DNA from: Mercenaria mercenaria
Lineage: Eukaryota; Mollusca; Bivalvia; Venerida; Veneridae
Direction: 5' to 3'
DNA length: 64,000 bases
Assembly: GCF_021730395.1 (NCBI RefSeq)
Contig: NC_069363.1
Coordinates: 52,199,001 to 52,263,000, forward strand
A program made the position numbers and the translations under genes. Below are positions 23,694-35,639 of this stretch, one piece after another. The stretch's first letter is position 1; every line of letters begins with the position of its first letter. Below the pieces are notes generated by a model, which was not told the DNA's origin, searched no databases, and saw only the letters and a list, made by a program, of their open reading frames with translations.

Positions 23694-25133
23694 TTATAAT
23701 GAAGGCATTGCTTGCAATCTTTTGAAAAACAGTTCAATCATTTCTCCGATTTTTCCTGTAAGTATCAGGCCCATCCACTCTGGTACTACCAAACTGAAAA
23801 GCTTGATCCAAGTATCTAGGTACCTTTCGTCTTTAAAATACTCCCATTCTAAGTCGCCAAAAAGTGTGCTTTTGGACAACATTCCTAAATCAAAATGATC
23901 AGATTTGTATATTGCCGAAGCAATCAGAAGTTGTTCTACTTGATTTCTCCAATCTCTGTAGAGTACTAAATTTGGGACTTTTAAGATACGGTTCATGCAT
24001 TCCTGTAATTCTGGTATCATGAGGATTATCGATCCTCCTTTTTCCAAGCATTCCGACAGGAAGCGTATTGTGTGTTGCTTTTCTTTACAATCTACCGCGT
24101 TGCCCAGCATATTTCTTTCAGATATCATATAGTTTGGAAAGTGATTGTTCTCTAAACAGTATTTTATGAAAATCAAAGACTTCCACAATAAATCAACCAA
24201 TAAATTTGGACGAAACTGCTGTTCATGCTGAGTTTCCGACACCCAAAAAATTACATTTTTAACTACATAAGAGGTCATTTCTTTATAAAGTGGTCTTATC
24301 ATTTTGGTAGCTACCATTTTAAGTAGGATATACAATTTAACTTGAACATCGTTTAGCGATTCTACCAATTTCATTTCTGCAGTAGTATAACATATGCGCC
24401 ATTCGATGTTTTGGGTGTCACTGAACTTATTGCCAACTGGTACAATATAACCTTCCATCTGCGAAATTTCCCGAATTAAATCCGCGGATGGCCATTTACA
24501 AGACCTTAACCTAACAGCCCAGCTACGTAAGTGACTGCTGCCGTAGAAATACACAGAAAAGACATTGTCTACATTTAAAGCATACCCAATTTGCAATGTC
24601 GTCGCCGGACCACTTGTCTTAGTACAGTCATTTTCATTGGACTGGTGAAAGTATGCAGACACAGGTATCGCTTGCGCAATTTGATAGTGAAAGTTTCTGA
24701 AAATTGTACTAGATATGTATGCACGCCCAGCTGAGGACTTGTACATTTGAGAATCATCAAAAAAGATCTGAAACGGGCTTTCTTCATCCAAATTTGCAAT
24801 AACAACTTTTGTGTATCCCGGGGCTGTGTTGGTGTAATCAGCCTCAAAAAAATTGAAGTAACCACTTGTGTTTGCTTTATCAACGCATACGCTATCTGGT
24901 ATTACTGTCATAAAGTCGGTATCGCTATTTCCCAGTGCAGTACCTTCACTCGTGCTCCCAACAAACAAATGTGTTAATGGTATCTCATACTTGGCAAAGT
25001 TACTGTTTAAGCTTTCATTGATTTTTGTTTGGGCTTTCGACCTGAATGTGACACATTCTCGCTGAAATCCTACTGTATCAAGAGTGGTATAGATCAAACG
25101 TGATAACTCTTCTTCTCCAAATTGCCTATTCAT
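23694..25133 (-). CDS. Mab-21/cGAS-like nucleotidyltransferase, copy B
   Basis: A 479-residue open frame that aligns end to end with copy A, including both termini (RECVTFRSKA near 26-35, AMPSL at the end). The catalytic signature is intact: Gly-Ser at 59-60, Asp-Thr-Asp at 71-73 and a candidate third Asp189 after SGPATT (174-179). Mab-21 C-terminal landmarks are WRICYTTAE, SLNDVQVKLYILLK, SYVVKNVIFW and NYMISERNML. The last has Ser where A, E and F have Pro. The start is fixed by alignment with A. A likely splice acceptor (TTTTCTTACAG) ends at 25168, giving a 34-nt leader in this exon. The flank is a diverged copy of the gene A flank, so A and B arose by segmental duplication. Role as a nucleic-acid or nucleotide-signal sensor is inferred from the family. 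Confidence 0.88.
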   Translation of the reverse strand: MNRQFGEEELSRLIYTTLDTVGFQRECVTFRSKAQTKINESLNSNFAKYEIPLTHLFVGSTSEGTALGNSDTDFMTVIPDSVCVDKANTSGYFNFFEADYTNTAPGYTKVVIANLDEESPFQIFFDDSQMYKSSAGRAYISSTIFRNFHYQIAQAIPVSAYFHQSNENDCTKTSGPATTLQIGYALNVDNVFSVYFYGSSHLRSWAVRLRSCKWPSADLIREISQMEGYIVPVGNKFSDTQNIEWRICYTTAEMKLVESLNDVQVKLYILLKMVATKMIRPLYKEMTSYVVKNVIFWVSETQHEQQFRPNLLVDLLWKSLIFIKYCLENNHFPNYMISERNMLGNAVDCKEKQHTIRFLSECLEKGGSIILMIPELQECMNRILKVPNLVLYRDWRNQVEQLLIASAIYKSDHFDLGMLSKSTLFGDLEWEYFKDERYLDTWIKLFSLVVPEWMGLILTGKIGEMIELFFKRLQAMPSL

Positions 25134-25654
25134 TTTACTTCTTGGGATAGTTGTTATCTATTTAGCTCTGTAAGAAAAGATAAAGAACCAAAATATATAT
25201 GGATATTATACTGAAAAGTTAATGTAATATTTCATCAACAGAAATTCAGATTGCGGTTTCGTTGTTGAAATAGTTGAAATTTAGGAATGGTAACACAGAC
25301 ACGGTCTATCAGTGACACCATGACATTTTAAATAACATTCTATTAAATTCGATTAAATGCACAAAACTAAACGTATAACACCCCCTCTATATTTTTGGCG
25401 ATTTCTTTTATAATTCTAAAAGTACATTTATGAAATGTCTCGCACAATTTGCCAAGAATGATCTGTTAAACTTGTAACAGTCAAGTTGTACAAATGTGCG
25501 CACCATTTTCATGATAAACACGTTCGAAGGTGCTTTACATACAAGCGCATTCACATTCATCGTCTACTAGTACAGACACAGAGTGATCTGACCATGGGGA
25601 CAGAGCGAGGGAAAGCCCTCTGAACACAGGGAGAATTTCATTCAATACATGCCT

Positions 25655-25855
25655 GTCTTGCTCTTTGCGAGTGGACATGTTCTTTAACGTGGCCTGAGTG
25701 TAGGAAACGAGAAGCCGTCTTTCCTAGGAAGGCCCAGTACTGGCCTACCTCTCAGTTAGGTGTGGTCCAGTGTCATGACCGAGGTTCAAATACCGGACCT
25801 CTAGATTGACAGTCAGGCGTGTTACCACTAGACCGCCGAGTTTTATTCATTTATA
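25655..25855 (-). repeat. tRNA-derived SINE, family 2, copy 3
   Basis: The minus-strand head has TGGTAACACGCCTGACTGTC and a B-box-like GGTATTTGAACC. The body has CCAGTACTGGGC. Its place upstream of gene B matches the family 2 pair upstream of gene A, so the insertion predates the A/B duplication. Confidence 0.72.
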
Positions 25856-26209
25856 ATTACAAAGTCAGGTATTAAACAAATTTATTTTGTTCAAAAATAT
25901 GGCAGAATAAAGACTTTATTTCGTCAGGTTTATCTTGCCTTATAACATAGTGTATTCGTTTGTAAAATCAAGACATTAACATTTGAAAGTTTCTTTCATG
26001 AATTTTTGAAGTTGAGATTAGACCGTGAAATAAACAAAATAATATCATGGCATTATTTTGTTCTTAACATCGAGTTATTTTTCAAAATGTTTAAGAAATT
26101 CCAAGAAATTATACTGTCAGTAATAAGAAAGATATTGCAAAGACCTTGAGAGTGCATTAAGAGTTTCGAGAAGTGTGTCCAATTTTGAATAAAAGTAGTA
26201 CAATATTGG

Positions 26210-26440
26210 GTCGTCGCCACCTACCTATATGCCGTGATTGATTTCAATGCCTTGAATGGTTATAAAGTTATGCTCTGGACACATAATATAAAGGACAAAT
26301 TTAACTTTTGAGCTCCATTTGTGACCTTGACCTTTGACCTTCTGATTTGGTTTATGCGCTCATGATGGGCATACAGACAGACAGACAGACGCATGCGCCA
26401 TAATATAATATGTCCGTCTTTCCAAAAATGGTATATAAAA
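26210..26440. repeat. Fragment of a molluscan dispersed repeat
   Basis: Contains GTGACCTTGACCTTTGACC, then CAGACAGACAGACAG and a run ending in AAAAATGG. These blocks are typical of bivalve tandem-repeat elements. No matching region occurs in the gene A flank. Confidence 0.55.
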
Positions 26441-28430
26441 AGAAGTTTGCAAAGTATGATATCTGTCGACCTTGTGAGTACATACATGTATCTAAGTCTG
26501 TCTGTCTAACAGTTAATATATCTATCTAACTATCTACATTCATAATCTGTTGGATATTTAGCACTTGAATGATTGTGTCGTTAGTAAATGAGAAACTTAT
26601 CAGAAGATTACAGGTGTAAACTTATGTACTCATTGCAAAATATATACATGTACAAATCCTCTGATAATGACTAGTTCAGTTTCATGAGTTAACTGAATTT
26701 CTTCGAGTTACTTCAAGAAATTACTTGACGGAACTCCGAGTCGAAATTATACAGATAACACTATAATATGCACTAATATTTTATGACCACTTATAATAAA
26801 TAATTAATCAAATATTTCGAGTGCCGAATGATGATGCGATGAAACTTCGATTTAAGTTTTCCTTAAATGATTTATTGTACTGTGTGAACTAAATTTTTTT
26901 GCGACTTGTACGATAATGGATAAAAAAATTAAACTTTAAAATTACGTCCGTGGACGCACTTTGGTTTTTACAATAAAATCATTAAAGAAATTATCAATAA
27001 GAGAATAAATATAAATAATTTTACAGAATAATTATATATCGCGCACAAGTTATATTAAAAGACCAGAGAACTTTTTTAAGCGCACGAAAAAATTAGACTT
27101 TAGCCTGGCCTTCACTGTATCCCTAGGTTAATATTTTACATACAATTATAAAACAAAAGATGGGTTACTTTTTAATGTGAAGGAAAGCACATTACTCTGC
27201 AGGCGTGTCCTCTGAAGAATACAAATATTTGAACAGTGACTTGATGTTTCCCGGATCTAATGATGACAGTTTACATGTAAGAATTAAATCTGAATAACAT
27301 TTCTTCCAATATGTCCCAAGTACAGATCTCTCAGAAAAAAAATATTTTAAACGGTATTATTAAACGCGGCCAAATATACAAAAATTCACAAATCTAATGT
27401 CGGAAAATCTAGAATGATAATAAGAAATTTAGTCAATTTATCCATTTCGCAAATTTGTTATATTTTATACTGATGCCATTGCCATCTTGTTCTTGTAAAA
27501 TACATGCCTTTTGAAAACTTGTAATTGTAGTTGCTATAACAATGTTTATTCAATAAATTTTATTTTTCGGCGAACGCCGTCTAAAAACGAATTCGTTACA
27601 TATGCCACGTGACTTCAGTTTGCAAATCAAACTATTTGATAACGCATTATAGATAATTTCTTTCACTCTGTTGATTGTGCTCCGCTGAGTGAAATGTAGA
27701 CAAAGCGTTTATCCTAAACGACGCTGTTCACAGTTTTAAAGCTAACCTTAGCTCAGTATATTTAGCAAGAATATTGATATATCTCAAAATGGTAAGTAAG
27801 TTTAATAAATATGATAAAAACCTGTTCAAATACCAACATATATCAAATTAAAGAAAGAGCTGAATACGGTCTGCGTATCACATGAATAAGGGTGTGATAA
27901 GAGTCTTTTATGTAGAGAAGTGCTTTTTAAAAGATTTTCCTTTTTACAATTGTCGTCTGTATATGAAAAGGTTTCTTGCTTTTGTGACTTACCCAGATTG
28001 CATATTAAAATGAGTACTTGTTTGCTTTGATATATTTGTTATAATTTATTTAACTGATTTATTATACATGAATATTTTTCTTTAGTATGGTATGCAAATA
28101 TTGAACTCAGTTGAAATCTGTTTTATTATGTACATGTATATGCTATATAATGACTGAATCTCATTACACTGAAATGAAGGTACGCTGCGTACAGTTTATC
28201 TATGTGATATGACTACGGTCAAACTTTGCTTATGAAACAGAAATATTGAAATAATTACAATTGAATGTTTTGCTTGACCTTTACATTTTTATAGGTGTGA
28301 CGTCATTGTCCAAAGATTCATGAATAGCGAATATGCATTTGTTAAAGCGGGATCAGTTGGCCTATTTTAGAAATAAATAAAAATAATAAATAAAAAATGC
28401 TTTAATTGATTTTTTCTCATGTATTCTAAT
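26441..28430. repeat. Gene B upstream flank, non-coding
   Basis: 26940-27570 matches 4950-5620 upstream of gene A (landmarks TATATATCGCGCAC and ACTTGATGTTTCCC). 27570-28430 has no match and no recognised feature. Confidence 0.6.
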
Positions 28431-28885
28431 CAAACTTGATTTGTAGCATCTTTATTAGGCCCGCAGCCAACTTTGTTCAGCTGGGACATTTGACCCCTAT
28501 TTAGGGGCTGCTAGAGCTAAAACTAGAAATGCCTTTATACAGCGTCTCATGAACAGCTTGGTGGATCTTTGTCATACTTGGTCTGGAGCATCATTATAAG
28601 GTCCTCTTCCAAATTTATTTATATAGGAACTTGGGCCCTATTAGGGACCACTATAGCTAAAAGTAGACATGCCTTTCTTCGCATTAACCACTAAAATGTA
28701 ATGGATTTTTATCAAACTCGATGTGTAACAATTTCGTAAGGTATCCTGCTATTTTGTTACAAATGGGGATAGGGACCAATTTAGCTAAAAATATAAACAC
28801 GTTCAATGACCTCTTCTCATGAACCGCTTCATGAATCTTCATCAAACTACTGCTGTAATTATTCGTCTAAGGATAAACGAACAAA
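28431..28885. repeat. Tandem repeat, ~139-bp period
   Basis: Three diverged units are marked by AGCTAAAA at 28515, 28655 and 28793. Each is followed by a short CATGCCTT- or AAACACGTT-like block and a TCATGAAC or ATGAATCTTCATCAAAC block. No open frame. It is absent from the gene A flank. Confidence 0.7.
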
Positions 28886-30150
28886 ACTGCAACCCTACGA
28901 AACCTTTGCGAAAAATTAAAAGAGAACCATTTAAATTGTTAAAGTGCGGTGTTTAGTTTTGCAATTTGAAAAATGTTAGATGAAAGATGAATGTTAGATG
29001 AAAAATTCATAAACTTCTTTCCTTATTACAATTCGCCGACCATCATTTTTAAAGATATTTCTTGTTATTTTTGTTGTTGTTGTTGTATTTTGCTTACATG
29101 TTATTTGTTTCTATAATGATAAGGTTAACGTGACATATTTTAGATAATTTGTTCGGTAAAATATATAGAGAGAGAAATTTACTGCCACAGACATGAATAC
29201 AATACGGATATCTTGAGCGAGAAAAAGATATTTTTTTACTTTCTGTGGCTATTTTAATGTAGAATGATAAGTCAGTTATATTTTTGTATTTTTACATATA
29301 TGATGAACACATATATTTATCATTTCCTGCCGATTCATGTAAAATCTGGCTTCGAAGTTACTCGAAAACTAGTAACATTATATTACTATATAATATGTTA
29401 TATCGTCCAGGAGTCATTCTAAAATATGCGTCATGTGCCTCGAAAACACAGATGTGTATTTCGCTAATAAGATTTCATCTTGAGCAAATCCAAGAGTTTC
29501 TATTATTCCTTCTAGCGTCCGTGCGAGCTTGCAAACGTGTGCATTTAGGGGAAACTGAGATTTTTCCTGTTCGATATTCATTCTTGATTTTTTTCCTGTA
29601 ATCCCCCCCCCCCTCCCCCCGAATTAGAAATCGAAATTCCTTCAAATTACCGACTCGATGAAACTTCGAGCTGAAGTCTTTGTACTTATTTTAATCATCC
29701 TCGTAGGATCGGAAAGAATGGGTTTTCGAGCTGATATATACTTAGTAGAATTACCGGTCTTTAAGGCAAGCTAGCTGAGTAGAAATAATGTTATGCAGGT
29801 GCTTTGATTAGTATAATTAATTCATCACTGGTTCGGCTCACCATAAGTAGCTTATAACGACGTAAGACTAGCATAATATCGGCTAAAGTGGAACACCATT
29901 ATAAAAGGTTTTTCAATAAACTCAATGACACTAAAGGAACGGAAAGGGGCGAGTTTTTACTATGAAATGTTGTTATGAAGTAACTGTTATGAAAAGTATT
30001 TTAACCAGTTACATTGAAAAGAAAAAATTGTAGTCTATGGTATAGTACCATTACTCGAATTACTATTGAATCCATCGAAATCTTTTGTTAAATTAGTGTT
30101 GGTATATTTCTGGTCACTTGGAATAATGGAGAACATTAAATTCTACTGTA
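28886..30150. repeat. Gene B upstream flank, non-coding
   Basis: 29216-29360 and 29867-30150 match the gene A flank. The rest includes a C-rich run near 29601-29620 and no recognised gene. Confidence 0.6.
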
Positions 30151-30339
30151 GGGGAGAGAGGAGAGGGGAGTTGCAGATTTCATTACCTCTCATGAACAGA
30201 CTCTACCGTTTTGCTTGGTTACGTTCTATGCTTCCAAGGATCTTCTTACAAATTGTAGTAATAATGTTTTTATATCCGTTAGAACAAACTGGATTTCTTT
30301 TTATGCCAAAATGGGAACTAATTGGAAACATAAGTTAAT

Positions 30340-30620
30340 TTATTATACAGTTATTGACTTATGTTTCGGTCAATATGTATTTTAACGGACCTGTAAAAAT
30401 GATATTGACCGAGGACGCAAAAAATACATATTGACCGAAACAGAAGTCTATAATTATATGCCCTTCTCAAATGCACTCATTTGACTGGCCCATATTTCAT
30501 ACACATAAGAAAAAGTGATATCACAAGAGACATTGTCACCTTTGTGGGTCAATATCGCTTTTTGCAGACCCGCGCGTGCATCCCTTTCGACCAATGAGCG
30601 CAGTTGAGAAGGGTATATAA
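30340..30620. mobile_element. Inverted-repeat element with TTTCGGTCAATATGT blocks
   Basis: TTTCGGTCAATATGTATTTT near 30363 is inverted as AATACATATTGACCGAAA near 30423. The outer blocks CCTTCTCAAATG (30461) and CAGTTGAGAAGGG (30601) are also inverse. A related but rearranged copy lies at 39242-39453. Confidence 0.6.
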
Positions 30621-31459
30621 TATTAGTATTTATTTTTGTTTACAGCTTATTTGTAATAGATTAGCTTTTGTTTTATAGAATTAAGAGAAGACATCAGACC
30701 CTTTAAAACAATGTGTGCACATGTTTTTCTAAAAAAGAAAATTATTTTATGCAGCAATAAAATAAAAAGTAATATCTACCTACCATATACCTATGAAAAG
30801 TTCTGTCCTATTTCCTAATCAACGTTACTTCAATTATTTAAACGAAAATAGCGTTATCATAAACAAACTGATACTTGTTTTACTAAAGTCCATGATATGA
30901 CTTAATTGTAGATAAGATAAGATAAGATAATTTATTTCGGTCAGACTCATTTTAAAAAAAAGAAGTAGAGGTCGTTTAACAGGAAAAACGTATAGTTCCC
31001 ATCAGTACTATGCAGAAATTCTAACAAAGCGGTCTAGGAGAGGTAGCACAGATCAAAGAATTTGACAAGTAACGAGTCATGATCATTTCATCAGAACATG
31101 AGAATAATATGCAGAGCTATACTTCACACTAAGCACTCATAAGGTTTTGAGAAATTCAGCCTAAATGTATACAGGAAATAAGTTAAACAATGTAAAATAC
31201 GACGAATCAAAGGCCATAAGTCAGATGAAAATCACTAAACAACATGAACATGCCGATATGTATAGCTGGGTTTGGCACTGATAACTCCTGTAAGGTTTGT
31301 TGGAAACCTGCCGAACGGTGTAATAGAAGTTGCCAAAATGTAAACATGTGGGAGATATAACTACTAATCTTATGTTTATACATTAAACGACAAAAAAAAG
31401 CACACGCACACACACACACACGTGCGCGCACACAACCAGGAAATGTAAGGGTCATGTAT
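30621..31459. repeat. Gene B upstream flank, distal part
   Basis: 30630-30820 and 30935-31385 align with 10430-10620 and 11240-11950. A CA-rich run lies at 31399-31434. No gene seen. Confidence 0.65.
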
Positions 31460-31682
31460 CTTTTGACTATTTCAGGGGCCATAACTCTAAAATTAGGGGG
31501 CGGAGCCAGACGAAAAATAGAAGGTGCGCAAGTTCATATCATGATAAAGACTCATGTATGGTTTCATTAATTTATATCAAATACTTTTTGAGCTAGGCGT
31601 GTCACGAACTTCGGACAGACAGACGGACGGACAAGAACAAATCTATATGCCCCACCACTCATGGGGGAGAGGCACCAAAAAA
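31460..31682. repeat. Fragment of a molluscan dispersed repeat
   Basis: Blocks GGGGCCATAACTCTAAAATT, CACGAACTTCGGACAGACAG, ACGGACGGACAAG and ATCTATATGCCCC, ending in ATGGGGGAGAGG. This set is typical of abundant bivalve non-autonomous elements. Only one end is present. Confidence 0.6.
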
Positions 31683-32512
31683 AATATAAGTGAGTAATTA
31701 GCCCCATTCAAATACATGGTACTTTCACTTTCGAAAACAGTGTATAATTTGTAATCTGCACATTTTTAAGTCTTAAAATCATACATTTTTTAAAATACCT
31801 TCTACGCAACATGATAAGATAGGTTTGAAAAGTGAATGCGAGTTTTGTGGACACATTTTTTGGAAATCATGAATCTGGGCTTTTGCAACAATGCAAGAGT
31901 TATCTTTCCTGTGGTTAATTTCTACAACTGTTCTAAATTACTTAGGGCTGCTCAAAAGCTTATGTTCAATGTTTCAGAAAACGATTATAGTAATATTTTT
32001 GTACATAAATTTTAATTTTTCTTTACTAATTGGCAATTACTACTATTATAAAGTCCGAAACCGAAAGTAGGAAATCAATAATTTTCTTAACTATGCCATT
32101 CTACATGAAATAACTTTTGTTGTGTTCAAACGTTTTCTTGAATAATATATAAACATTGTACGAACCGTTTAATTTCCTTATCAATCATCGTCTTCACTCT
32201 CCCTGAATTGACAGTTCGCCTGTTTGTCACGTGCAGATACGTTGCAGATAACATAACCGGTGTTGACATACAAATCTCATACGACGCGGTATTATTTCCC
32301 CTTACAGACGAGCGGGTTTTTTTTTTTTTTTTTTTTTTTGGTTTCTTTTTCCTTGTTTTGCAGAAATCCAATAATAACTAATTAGCAGTTTTTTTACGGC
32401 AAATTGAAGAGATATTTTTAAGTCATATTATTTTAGAAGTTTAGACAACAACAATTCAACCAGAAATGATTCCATGATACCGCGGCCGAAGAGCTGGGCA
32501 ACACACATTATT
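31683..32512. other. Non-coding DNA, nothing recognised
   Basis: Holds a 22-base poly(T) at about 32318-32339. The Lys-rich minus-strand frame across it is an artefact of that run. No exon of the HTH gene to the right could be found here. Confidence 0.45.
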
Positions 32513-32514
32513 AT

Positions 32515-32860
32515 AGGCGTAAAAAAAAATTGTTTGTTTCCGGTATCCCGACCTACCCTAAATTTTTGGCCTGACCCTATATGTTTTTATGGCCTTGGAG
32601 AATATTTTTTTTCAACTTTTTAACAAAAAGTTGCAAAACTGCACTTTTTATGCTTTAAACATGGCCAGTGATGTTAGAAATCAACTAACTGATGCTCTAA
32701 AGGCATAACCCCTTAATTTTTATTCATTTTTTGACACAAAATTAATTTCCGAAAAGTCTCCCTTGATAAAAGAAAATTCCAAAAAAAAAAAATACCGACC
32801 TACCTAACCCTAAGTTTTTTTTTAGCATGTTACCGGAAACAAAGAATTTTTTGTAGGCCT
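32515..32860. mobile_element. ~346-bp MITE with inverted ends
   Basis: Left end AGGCGTAAAAAAAAATTG then TTTGTTTCCGGTA. The right end inverted reads AGGCCTACAAAAAATTC then TTTGTTTCCGGTA. CCGACCTACC and a T-rich stretch follow inside both. It lies in the presumed 3' part of the HTH gene. Confidence 0.75.
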
Positions 32861-32875
32861 TAACTAAGTAGGGTC

Positions 32876-33060
32876 AACTGCCGGCAGCCGAGTCACGGTT
32901 AGCGATGCTTGCCCATGAACTTTGTGGGTTTGAGCACTCACCTGTGGTGATTGATTCACCATGCGAAGAAATTGTACATTGTCAGTTGTTCGCCCATGCA
33001 TGAAATATGAGTGGAAATGCACCCGGAGGTATTCCTAACGGTCAGTAAATTATTACTACT
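32876..33060 (+). repeat. Relic of tRNA-derived SINE, family 4
   Basis: The A-box-like CAGCCGAGTCACGGTTAGCG and B-box-like GGGTTTGAGC are spaced as in a tRNA head. They are followed by ATTCACCATGCGAAGAAATT, which resembles the body of the better copy at 62757. Confidence 0.55.
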
Positions 33061-33168
33061 GACTTATACAATGGACTGATTGCTTATATATGACAATTGT
33101 TGTATTTAATGACTCAAATTCGGGACATTGTAACAGACGATTTAATTCTCTGTATTTTGTCCACTCAC

Positions 33169-35624
33169 CTAAATCCCATCTTCAGGACAGTTCTATGAAT
33201 GCTAGATTTTGAAACGTTTATATCAGCTTCCTTCAACTTTTTCATTAATGCTCTAACAGGAATATGCTTGCTTCTACCATTCATGCCATAAATTACTCTC
33301 CGCACCACGCCTTGGTCGAACTCGTCTATCTTGCAACGTGCTGTAGGCCTGAGATATACCGTAGATGTGTTCTGCAAAGAAATATTAAAGGTCCGATGCG
33401 ATACTACATGATAAAATATTTATTTTTGAATGTCGATCAACTATTTCCGTTGCATACATGACAATCGTTAAATACTGATAAATGTAGATGTGTTTCCACA
33501 GGTGTGTAACCTTGGGTCCATACATTTTTACAGGATACAGCTCAGACATGCATAAAACAATTTCTGATGTATAAAAAAGATATTCTGGGTTTGTTTTAAG
33601 TTCTAAGTTTTGTTCAAATTAAGCATATCGCTAACAGAAAATTTTCGTTCTCTAGATTCTTTTTAGTTTGGATCAATGAAATACATAGCATCGTGTTTAC
33701 ACTCAAACATTACAGCATTGCACAATAACAAAAGCACCTTGTTAATATAATACATAAGGCATTAAGTGACCATTATTTCTTCAAAAGTACGCTAAAATTT
33801 GATGCGAAACACCACGAGTAAAATATTCAAAGTTTTTAACATAATAAATGGAAACATCTGCATTTCAAATGGTAATGGAATAGGAATATTCGGAGAATTT
33901 TACCATTAAGGTGAAAAATAAACTAAAGTCTTGTTAAAATAAGATATTTTTTTTTTTGGTCTGAATGTTTCCATTCTCGTTCGTCGTATTATTGTTTCAT
34001 TTCTGGCGATGACCCATATGAGCCGCGCCATGAGAAATCCAACATAATGCGTTTGCGACCAGAATGGATCCAGACCAGCCCGCGCATCTGCGCAGACTGG
34101 TCTTCGCTTTCAAAATTTACTGGAATTACAGAAACTGTTAGCAAACAGCATGGATCCGGACTAGACTCTGCGGATGTGTAGTGGGGCGGGGGATGGGAGG
34201 GGGCGACCGAACCCTTAGTATGACAAAAATGTGCCTTTATACAGTAAATAATTTGATTTTTTTTGTGTGGAAGTTACCCATTTACAAGTACAGTGTTGTC
34301 AATAAGTTTTTGTTGAACATGCTGAAATAGAAAAGTTGCCGACCAGGAAAGGTGTGCCGGGGGCATGGCTCCCACGGAAAATTTTAAAACTCTGCGATTC
34401 AATTCCTGCATTCTGGGACATTTAAGAACATTTTTCCACTGCAATTTTATTTACAATATACAGTACCCCTTATTTTCACATTTTTATGAGCGCACTTGTT
34501 GAATTTGTGGAAAAATAATACAGTTAAGTTTTCGTAAAGGTAAGTCTTTGTTTCTTTGAGATAATTAACATAAATATGAATTACGTTGAGGTCATATGCA
34601 GCAGCAGCAACATACACTTTAAATGCGGTCCTAATGTAGCCTTTTCGAAAAATCATTTTCTTTACTTATTCTCTTCTTTCCTTTTTTCAGGATTATCCAG
34701 GGAGGGGTGAATCCCGAACTGCCCCCCCCCCCCCCACCCCCGCTGGATCCACGCGTGGGCGTACACAACCCCACTCTACTTTCAGTTATATCACTTAACC
34801 CAAATTCTCATTTACAAATACGCCTGAGTAGAGCTAATTCATGAAACTTCTGGTCTTAATTCCGCAAAGAAATTTTTAAAAAGTCTCTTTCATGTGTAGA
34901 CTATACTTTAACCTTAAATTAATGAATACGTCATCAATACATGTGCCCTCTATGCAGTTCTCGGTACTATACTATATGACGTCAGTTTCAAACTGCAGAT
35001 CTGATTGGCTACATGTCATTGTGCCACGTAAAAAGTTCTGTGTTGGACATTATTTTGAAAATTTCAAGTGTTGAAGTGGAAATGTCTTCCAGTCAGACCA
35101 GTGGAATTAAAATGAATTAAAACGAGTAGAGTAAGACGAACTACGATGCAGGTCTTTTTTGAATTATGCATTTGAACAATACTGTATTTTATGATATTGT
35201 TTCAAAAGCATAACTCACTTGATGCCTGAATTTCTTCGAGACAAGGGAAAAGATCACGGATTTTCGAATAAGCTGGGTTGTACTCAATTCAAGTTGTAGT
35301 ATTTTCGGACGTGAACATTTAAACAGAGTGGATATGTAAACAAAATTATGATGAGTTGATACAAGGATTTTAGGGGAAATGGATAAAGGCAGGTTCCATG
35401 CAAAGTAAGCGAATTTGTATTTAATTTTAATTTTATACCTTCTGCTTGCTGCTAACATTAACAAGTCTCATGACAGTTGTTTTCGGGAGTCCTGTGGCAA
35501 CTTCAAGTCTTTTCGTTATATTGCCTAAATACCATGGCTTCCCGGTCTTCTTTTCCTTCTCGAAAAAGGTTTTTACGCTACTGACGACTTTTCTTACGTC
35601 CATCATTATGTCTATCAATTTCAA
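33169..35624 (-). CDS. Two-exon helix-turn-helix fragment, transposase-type, 3' part missing
   Basis: Exon 1 (35624-35439) encodes about 62 residues starting MKLIDIMMDVRKVVSS and ends at a donor AAG|GTATAA. Exon 2 (33371-33169) begins after the acceptor TTTCTTTGCAG, continues in the same phase and ends at TTTAG|GTGAGT. The product (about 129 residues) has one HTH-like unit near 30-55 (ITKRLEVATGLPKTTVMRLV) and a second near 95-125 (LMKKLKEADINVSKSSIHRTVLKMGF). It resembles the paired N-terminal DNA-binding domains of Tc1-like DDE_3 transposases and genes derived from them. No DDE domain was found to the left, so the gene is truncated, has a distant exon, or has been reduced to a DNA-binding protein. 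The 2.07-kb intron holds a MITE relic. Confidence 0.6.
34022..34182. mobile_element. Truncated MITE copy
   Basis: Matches the left arm and centre of the MITE at 18573-18780 (GCGCCATGAGAAATCCAACA, GACCAGAATGGATCCAGACC) but lacks most of the right arm. It lies within the intron of the HTH gene. Confidence 0.75.
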
Positions 35625-35639
35625 CGAAAAACTGACCGT

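Noticed and set aside
32126-32371. Lys-rich minus-strand frame
   Set aside because: Created by a 22-base poly(T) run.
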